Positions 4,394-9,138 of a stretch of 9,138 bases of DNA are shown here, piece after piece. The translations under genes and the position numbers were made by a program. The notes below the pieces were generated by a model. That model worked only from the letters and a program-made list of their open reading frames with translations, searched no databases and was not told the origin of the DNA. The first letter of the stretch is position 1; every line of letters begins with the position of its first letter. The DNA comes from a bacterium (GTDB lineage Bacteria; Auribacterota; UBA3054): positions 1 through 9,138 of the forward strand of contig JAFSWV010000090.1 in assembly GCA_017444325.1 (NCBI GenBank), given 5' to 3'.

Positions 4394-6109
4394 ATGGCAT
4401 CTGAAGATCTTATTCTGGATATTTTGCTTGAACAAGGCAAGATCAAACAGGAGAATATTGACAAGTGTCGCGACAACCTCGGCGTCAGGGCTAACACAAT
4501 GCTTGAACTGTTGTGCCTCGACGGCGTCATCAAGGAAGAGGAGCTGGTCGCCTTTTTGGTCGACTATCTGTCCGTTCCTTCCGTGACACTCTCCGACAAC
4601 ACTATCCCCCCCGAAGTAATCCAGTGCGTCCCCGGCGAATTCGTCAGAAAAAACCATCTCATGCCTTTCAAACTGGAAGCGAACACGCTGACGGTCGGCA
4701 TGGTGAACCCGATGGATGTGGACGTAGTAGATAACCTGACCGTTGAACTAAACAAGAATCCCCAGACTCAGGGCATCTCCGTCGAGACCGCCATCGCGGG
4801 CCCCATCGACATCCAGAATGCCATAGACCTTTACTACCGCGGACAGCAGTTCGAGACGGCTGTTAGCGAAGCGGAAGAAGGGGATTACAGCGAAGCGCTG
4901 AAAGGAATCGGCAACATTTCAGGCGGCGAGGGCGAGGACGAAGCCCCGATCATTCGTTTCGTCTCCGCCATCATTACCCAGGCCTACCGCATGCGCGCTT
5001 CCGATATTCACATTGAGCCTCTTGAGAAACGCATTCGTATCCGCTACCGCATCGACGGCGTTTTGAAAGAGATGGAATCGCCCCCGAAGAGACTGCAGGG
5101 CCCCATCATGTCCAGGTTGAAAATTATGTCCGGCATGAACATGGCTGAGCGCAGGATCCCTCAGGACGGCCGTATTAAATTTAAAGTTGACAAGGTGGTG
5201 CTTGACCTGCGCGTCTCGAACCTCCCCGGTACGCACGGCGAATCAGTGGTCATGCGTATTCTGGACAAATCCTCGCTGATGCTCGGTCTGTCCGAACTGG
5301 GCTTCCTTGATGAGGACGAGAACACCTTCCGTCATCTTATCAGCATGCCTAACGGCGTATTGCTGGTCACGGGCCCGACTGGTTCCGGCAAGACCACGAC
5401 GCTTTACGGCTGCTTGAACTTCCTCAATAAACCGGACGTCAAGCTGATCACCGTGGAAGACCCTGTCGAATACATGCTGGGCGGCATTAACCAGGTCCAG
5501 GTGAACGACGAGATCAACTTCACGTTCAGCCACGCCCTCCGTTCCATTCTGCGTCAGGCCCCGAACATCATCATGGTGGGCGAGATCCGAGACAGAGTGA
5601 CAGCTGAAATCGCGACGCAGGCGTCCCTGACCGGCCCCTTGGTCTTCTCAACGCTGCACACCAACGACGCTCCTTCCGCCATTACCCGTCTGATCGATAT
5701 GGGCGTGAAACCCTTCCTGGTCGCCACGTCCGTCATCGGCGTCATGGCTCAGCGTCTCGCCCGCACCGTCTGCAAGAACTGCGCCTGCGAATACGTTCCG
5801 GATCCCCAGGTCTGCAAAGTGATGCATTTGAGCGACGAATACATCAAATCGCACAAATGGATCCACGGCGCCGGCTGCGAAGTCTGCAACGGCACAGGCT
5901 ACAAAGGACGTAAAGGTCTCTTTGAGATCATGGTCGTGAACGACGCGATCCGCAGACTGGTTTACGAGTGCGTGCCGGCGAACGAAATTCGCGCCGAAGC
6001 CCGTAAAAACGGCATGGCCACGCTGCGCGAGGACGGTCTTAAGAAGGCCGAGCGCGGTATCACGACGCTTGAGGAAGTCTTGCGTATAACCGCGGTCGAC
6101 GAGGCCTAA
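4394..6109 (+). CDS. pilB: PilB/GspE-family assembly ATPase, copy 1 (divergent ATPase boxes)
   Basis: This 571-residue protein is a secretion-type hexameric ATPase that powers extension of a type IV pilus or type II pseudopilus from the cytoplasmic face of the inner membrane. It has an N-terminal MshEN-like helical region (about 1-145), the N2 domain with SDIHIEP (203-209) and RYRIDGVLKE (217-226), Walker A GPTGSGKTT (327-335), the Asp box ITVEDPVEY (352-360), Walker B with GEIRD (396-400, E397) and the His box STLHTND (419-425). A zinc-type tetracysteine is present (C460, C463, C495, C498). Unusual residues are RQAPN (387-391) where most relatives have RQDPD, and Pro415 where the His box normally has TGH. 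The start follows an A-rich, Shine-Dalgarno-free leader like that of rplS. It is 14 nt upstream of a second, more canonical copy. The length fits PilB better than GspE, but the two cannot be separated with certainty. Confidence 0.93.
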   Translation: MASEDLILDILLEQGKIKQENIDKCRDNLGVRANTMLELLCLDGVIKEEELVAFLVDYLSVPSVTLSDNTIPPEVIQCVPGEFVRKNHLMPFKLEANTLTVGMVNPMDVDVVDNLTVELNKNPQTQGISVETAIAGPIDIQNAIDLYYRGQQFETAVSEAEEGDYSEALKGIGNISGGEGEDEAPIIRFVSAIITQAYRMRASDIHIEPLEKRIRIRYRIDGVLKEMESPPKRLQGPIMSRLKIMSGMNMAERRIPQDGRIKFKVDKVVLDLRVSNLPGTHGESVVMRILDKSSLMLGLSELGFLDEDENTFRHLISMPNGVLLVTGPTGSGKTTTLYGCLNFLNKPDVKLITVEDPVEYMLGGINQVQVNDEINFTFSHALRSILRQAPNIIMVGEIRDRVTAEIATQASLTGPLVFSTLHTNDAPSAITRLIDMGVKPFLVATSVIGVMAQRLARTVCKNCACEYVPDPQVCKVMHLSDEYIKSHKWIHGAGCEVCNGTGYKGRKGLFEIMVVNDAIRRLVYECVPANEIRAEARKNGMATLREDGLKKAERGITTLEEVLRITAVDEA

Positions 6110-6123
6110 TAGGAGAATAACTT

Positions 6124-7818
6124 ATGGCATTTGATATTGAAACTTTAGGTCAAGCTTTGATAGACTCCGGCACGGCGACTCAGGAACAGATCAACGAGGC
6201 TGTGCAGGAAGCGACATCTAACGGCGTTCCCATCGAAGTCGTCCTGGCTCAGAAGAACATCGCGACGGCGGAGCAGATCCACGAAGCCGTTTCCATGGCT
6301 TACGGCATGCCGTTCGTCTCCCTTGATTACAAGCACATTCCCGAGGACGTCCTCGACCTTATCACTCCTTCTTCGGCGGAACTCTACCGCGCCATTCCTT
6401 TCAAACGCGAGGAAAACGGCGCCGTCTCCGTCGCCATGGCCGACCTTGAGAACCTTTCCGCTGTCGATACCATCCGCTACAATTTGGGCGTTGACGTCAC
6501 TCCCGCTCTGACGACCGACGACCAGATCGAAGCGGTCCTGGAAGGATACTATAGAAAGAAAGCCGAATCGCTGGACGAACTGATCAACGACCTGGCTGCC
6601 CTTCGCCCCGAGGAACTGGCGGACGACGAAAACTCCGCGCAGGCCCAGAGCGGACCTGTCGTCAAGCTGCTGGAACTCATTCTGGTCCAGGCTGTGAAAG
6701 ACGGCGCTTCCGACGTGCACTTCGAACCTTTCGAAGACGTCTTCAAGATCCGCTACCGTGTGGACGGTTCGCTTTACGAACTCGTTCCGCCGCCGAAATC
6801 ACTGGCTCCGGCTCTGGCTTCCCGTATCAAAGTTATGGCTGGCCTTAAGATCGCTGAGCGCCGTCTCCCTCAGGACGGCCGTATCACGGCCCGCATCGCC
6901 GGCCGCCAGATCGACCTGCGCGTCTCCACGCTTCCGACCATGTTCGGCGAATCGGTGGTGGTGCGAATCCTCGACCGTGAGGCGGTCAAGCTCGATCTGC
7001 GCAACCTCGGTCTTGAAGACGACATCCGTGAGAAACTGACGGAGATCGTTCTGAGGCCTAACGGCATCGTTTTGGTGACCGGTCCTACCGGCTGCGGCAA
7101 GACCACGACGCTTTACGCCTGCCTGGCCAGGATCAACGACATTGAATCGAAAGTTATTACCACTGAAGACCCGGTGGAATACGATGTGGAAGGCGTAGTC
7201 CAGGTGCCGATCAACGAAGCGGTCGGCCTTACTTACGCCAGGTCCCTTCGTTCCATTCTGCGTCAGGACCCCGACCGAATCATGGTCGGAGAGATCCGCG
7301 ACTTGGAAACGACCCAGATCGCTATTCAGGCTTCGCTGACCGGCCACTTGGTGCTTTCAACGCTGCACACGAACGACGCGCCGACGACCATCACGCGTCT
7401 TATCGATATGGGCACGGAGCCCTTCCTTATCGGCTCCACCTTACAGTGCGTCGTGGCCCAGCGTCTCATCAGGAAGATCTGCCCCTTCTGCAAGGAAGAA
7501 TACAAGCCGACTCCCGAAGAGCTGAAGCGTCTCGACCCGCAGCATCCGGACGCCTACGGCGACGTCAAGTTCTACCGCGGCACCGGCTGCCCGCACTGCA
7601 ACAACAGCGGCTACCGCGGCCGTACCGGCATCTACGAGATGCTTGGAATAAACGACGAACTGCGCGACATGATCAACGACCGCGCGCCTGCGACCGCTCT
7701 GCGCGACAAGGGCCGCGAACACGGCATGCGTTCTCTCCGCGAGGACGGTATCCTTAAGATCAAACGCGGCATCACGACCATTTCCGAAGTCTGCCGCAGC
7801 ACCATCGCCCACGGTTAA
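6124..7818 (+). CDS. pilB: PilB/GspE-family assembly ATPase, copy 2 (canonical boxes)
   Basis: This is a 564-residue paralogue of the preceding gene with the same architecture: an MshEN-like N-terminal domain (about 5-145), SDVHFEP (196-202), RYRVDGSLYE (210-219), Walker A GPTGCGKTT (320-328, Cys where Ser is usual), Asp box TTEDPVEY (346-353), Walker B RQDPDRIMVGEIRD (380-393, E390), a full His box TGHLVLSTLHTND (406-418, H408 and H415) and a zinc tetracysteine CPFC (453-456) with CPHC (489-492). It should hydrolyse ATP normally. The N-terminal LGQALIDSG lacks the Arg of the RLG motif that binds c-di-GMP in MshE, so c-di-GMP control is doubtful. AGGAG at 6111-6115 lies 8 nt before the ATG, and the upstream gene ends in tandem stops TAATAG. 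It is probably cotranscribed with copy 1. Whether it drives a pilus or a T2SS cannot be decided from this window. Confidence 0.95.
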   Translation: MAFDIETLGQALIDSGTATQEQINEAVQEATSNGVPIEVVLAQKNIATAEQIHEAVSMAYGMPFVSLDYKHIPEDVLDLITPSSAELYRAIPFKREENGAVSVAMADLENLSAVDTIRYNLGVDVTPALTTDDQIEAVLEGYYRKKAESLDELINDLAALRPEELADDENSAQAQSGPVVKLLELILVQAVKDGASDVHFEPFEDVFKIRYRVDGSLYELVPPPKSLAPALASRIKVMAGLKIAERRLPQDGRITARIAGRQIDLRVSTLPTMFGESVVVRILDREAVKLDLRNLGLEDDIREKLTEIVLRPNGIVLVTGPTGCGKTTTLYACLARINDIESKVITTEDPVEYDVEGVVQVPINEAVGLTYARSLRSILRQDPDRIMVGEIRDLETTQIAIQASLTGHLVLSTLHTNDAPTTITRLIDMGTEPFLIGSTLQCVVAQRLIRKICPFCKEEYKPTPEELKRLDPQHPDAYGDVKFYRGTGCPHCNNSGYRGRTGIYEMLGINDELRDMINDRAPATALRDKGREHGMRSLREDGILKIKRGITTISEVCRSTIAHG

Positions 7819-7865
7819 TTTTGAAAAATTACAACTAATATTGATTTCATAAATCGGAGGAAATC

Positions 7866-8987
7866 ATGAGCACTGCTCCAAAAAAGAAAAGTAAATTCGG
7901 CGACATCCGCATCGGCGGCCTGAAAAAGGCTACGGTGGCTGACATCGCTCTGTTTACGCGCCAGCTGGCTACTCTGCTGGACGCCGGCCTTCCGCTGGTC
8001 AGAAGTATCAGACTGCTCCAGCAGCAGCAGCCCCCCGGAACCCAGCTCGGTTCCGTTCTGAAAGAAGTCGTGGCCGGTGTGGAAAGCGGCAAAACTTTCT
8101 CGGACTCCCTTTCCAAGTTCCCGAAAGTTTTCGACACCCTTTTCGTCAACATGGTCAAAGCCGGCGAAGCCGGCGGCGTTATCGAGACCGTTTTGAACCG
8201 TCTGGCGGACTTCAGTGAAAAGAGCGAGAAACTGAAAAAGCGCGTGAAAGGCGCCATGACTTATCCTATCGTCATTTTGACCATCGCTTTGCTGGTCTGC
8301 GTGCTCCTCTTGGTTTTCGTTATTCCTAAATTCCAGGGCATGTTCGAACAGCAGGGCAACAAGATGCCTTGGATCACCCAGACGCTTATCGATATTTCCC
8401 ACGGCGTGGTCGGTATTTTTACCAGTCCTATCAAACTTGTTATAGTTGTTGCCGTCATCTTCGTAGTCGTGACGCTCTGGAAAGCCTTCAAGCGTTCCAA
8501 GTCGGGCTCTTATATGATCGACCGCTTCCTTATCTCGGCCCCGGTCTTCGGCACCCTGATCAGAAAGTCCATCATCGCCCGCTTCACCCGTACCTTGGGT
8601 ACGCTTCTTAACGCCGGCGTTCCCATTCTGCAGGCTCTTGACATCGTCAAAGACGCTGTGGGCAACCTGGTCGTCAGTAAGGTCATCAACAACGTGCACG
8701 CTTCCATCAAGGAAGGCGGATCCGTTACGGAACCTCTGGCCGAGTCCGGCATCTTCGACGGCATGGTGACAGGTATGTTAAGCGTCGGTGAGGAAACCGG
8801 CACGATGGCGCCGATGCTTCTTAGAATCGCCGACACTTACGACGACGACGTGGACTCCGCGGTGGTCAGCTTGTCCTCCATCATCGAGCCGTTGCTGATC
8901 GTCTTCCTGGCCTTGATCGTCGGTACCATCGTTATCGCGATGTTCTTGCCGATGACCGCCATGTTGAAAGGCGTCGGCGGAGCTTAA
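7866..8987 (+). CDS. pilC: Type IV pilus/T2SS inner-membrane platform protein PilC/GspF
   Basis: This 373-residue polytopic protein has two related T2SSF domains. The first starts at FTRQLATLLDAGLPLV (30-45) and contains MVKAGEAGG (96-104). The second starts at FTRTLGTLLNAGVPIL (240-255) and contains LSVGEETGTM (305-314). Membrane helices are predicted at about 133-154, 187-208 and 337-362, as in PilC and GspF. In the family this protein links the rotating ATPase to the growing pilus in the inner membrane. It is slightly shorter than the typical 400 residues because the N-terminal region is compact. GGAGG (7856-7860) lies 5 nt before the ATG. It follows copy 2 of pilB by 47 nt and a bidirectional terminator closes the module. 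No pilin, prepilin peptidase or retraction ATPase (PilT) is present in the window. Confidence 0.96.
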   Translation: MSTAPKKKSKFGDIRIGGLKKATVADIALFTRQLATLLDAGLPLVRSIRLLQQQQPPGTQLGSVLKEVVAGVESGKTFSDSLSKFPKVFDTLFVNMVKAGEAGGVIETVLNRLADFSEKSEKLKKRVKGAMTYPIVILTIALLVCVLLLVFVIPKFQGMFEQQGNKMPWITQTLIDISHGVVGIFTSPIKLVIVVAVIFVVVTLWKAFKRSKSGSYMIDRFLISAPVFGTLIRKSIIARFTRTLGTLLNAGVPILQALDIVKDAVGNLVVSKVINNVHASIKEGGSVTEPLAESGIFDGMVTGMLSVGEETGTMAPMLLRIADTYDDDVDSAVVSLSSIIEPLLIVFLALIVGTIVIAMFLPMTAMLKGVGGA

Positions 8988-9008
8988 TGTTCCCAGGATG
9001 TTTCCATC

Positions 9009-9043
9009 AAAAAGGCCGCTCATGTGCGAGCGGCCTTTTCTTT
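9009..9043 (+). terminator. Bidirectional intrinsic terminator after pilC
   Basis: GGCCGCTC (9014-9021) and GAGCGGCC (9028-9035) form a perfect 8-bp stem with loop ATGTGC. The stem is extended by A-T pairs from the five A on the left (9009-9013) and the T run on the right (9036-9039, then CTTT). The A run gives a T tract on the minus strand, so it can work in both directions. It separates the pilus module from icd. Confidence 0.85.
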
Positions 9044-9060
9044 GAAGTGAGGAAAACGCA

Positions 9061-9138
9061 ATGAAGATCAAAATGACGACGCCGCTTGTGGAGATGGACG
9101 GCGATGAGATGACCAGGATAATCTGGAAGCTCATCAAA
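9061..9138 (+). CDS. icd: NADP-dependent isocitrate dehydrogenase, 5' end (partial)
   Basis: Only the first 26 codons are in the window. They read MKIKMTTPLVEMDGDEMTRIIW and onward, which closely matches the start of eukaryote-like (IDH1/IDH2 type) NADP isocitrate dehydrogenases, typically VxxPVVEMDGDEMTRIIWxxIK. It does not resemble the E. coli Icd type. The enzyme oxidatively decarboxylates isocitrate to 2-oxoglutarate in the TCA cycle. GTGAGGA ending at 9053 is a Shine-Dalgarno sequence about 7 nt from the ATG. It starts 17 nt after the upstream terminator, so its promoter would have to overlap the terminator or lie within pilC; I see no clear one. The catalytic residues lie beyond the window. 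Confidence 0.88.
   Translation, partial: MKIKMTTPLVEMDGDEMTRIIWKLIK

Noticed and set aside
7821..7850. A possible promoter TTGAAA with TTTCAT 18 nt downstream, before pilC
   Set aside because: The -10 box matches only 4 of 6 bases in a generally AT-rich spacer, so chance is likely; pilC is more simply read from the upstream pilB genes.
7815..8699. A 294-codon minus-strand open frame opposite pilC
   Set aside because: It is a shadow of a clear PilC/GspF gene; the translation is rich in Asp, His, Asn and Gln with no recognisable domain.
1..9138. Mobile elements, CRISPR arrays, tRNA or rRNA genes, toxin-antitoxin or defence genes
   Set aside because: I looked for terminal repeats, regularly spaced repeats, cloverleaf-like sequence and the usual protein motifs and found none; the window is dominated by core genes.

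Overview
This window is one contiguous stretch of an ordinary bacterial chromosome. All convincing genes lie on the + strand, with short spacers and moderately GC-rich coding. I see no transposase, integrase, phage gene, CRISPR array, tRNA or rRNA. Mixed clues suggest a Gram-negative PVC-superphylum or related lineage (for example Lentisphaerota, Verrucomicrobiota or Kiritimatiellota). They are a GspK-like pseudopilin fragment, doubled PilB/GspE ATPases, the LLEYPQYTRP and NG-S variants in TrmD, and a eukaryote-like NADP isocitrate dehydrogenase start. The lineage is an inference and is not proven by the sequence.

Layout. (1) Positions 1-1957: the 3' end of a helix-hairpin-helix protein resembling the type II secretion minor pseudopilin GspK, then a thioredoxin, then a polyprenyl-phosphate sugar-1-phosphate transferase of the WecA/MraY superfamily. 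The three genes overlap (TAATG, then ATGA). A textbook intrinsic terminator hairpin sits just after the thioredoxin stop, inside the first codons of the transferase. (2) Positions 1955-2121: a hairpin formed at the transferase stop codon, then a good sigma-70-type promoter, then a leader of about 100 nt with nested helices and a possible pseudoknot reaching the ribosome binding site. (3) Positions 2122-4366: a xylose-isomerase-like TIM-barrel protein whose usual metal ligands appear to be missing, followed by rpsP, trmD and rplS. This is the classical trmD operon without rimM, with an unrelated gene in front. It ends in a strong GC-rich hairpin. (4) Positions 4394-9043: a type IV pilus/type II secretion motor module of two different PilB/GspE ATPases and a PilC/GspF platform protein, closed by a clear bidirectional terminator. 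(5) Positions 9061-9138: the first 26 codons of an NADP-dependent isocitrate dehydrogenase.

How they work together. Block 3 serves ribosome assembly and tRNA m1G37 methylation. Block 4 supplies the cytoplasmic motor and inner-membrane platform of a pilus or pseudopilus machine, and the GspK-like protein of block 1 could belong to the same kind of machine. Most of the window is recognisable core biology. The points that deserve a second look are the terminator embedded in a coding region, the structured leader, the degenerate TIM barrel heading a ribosomal operon, the two ATPases with different active-site boxes, an Asp-to-Asn change in the transferase, and the Shine-Dalgarno-free A-rich starts of rplS and pilB-1.
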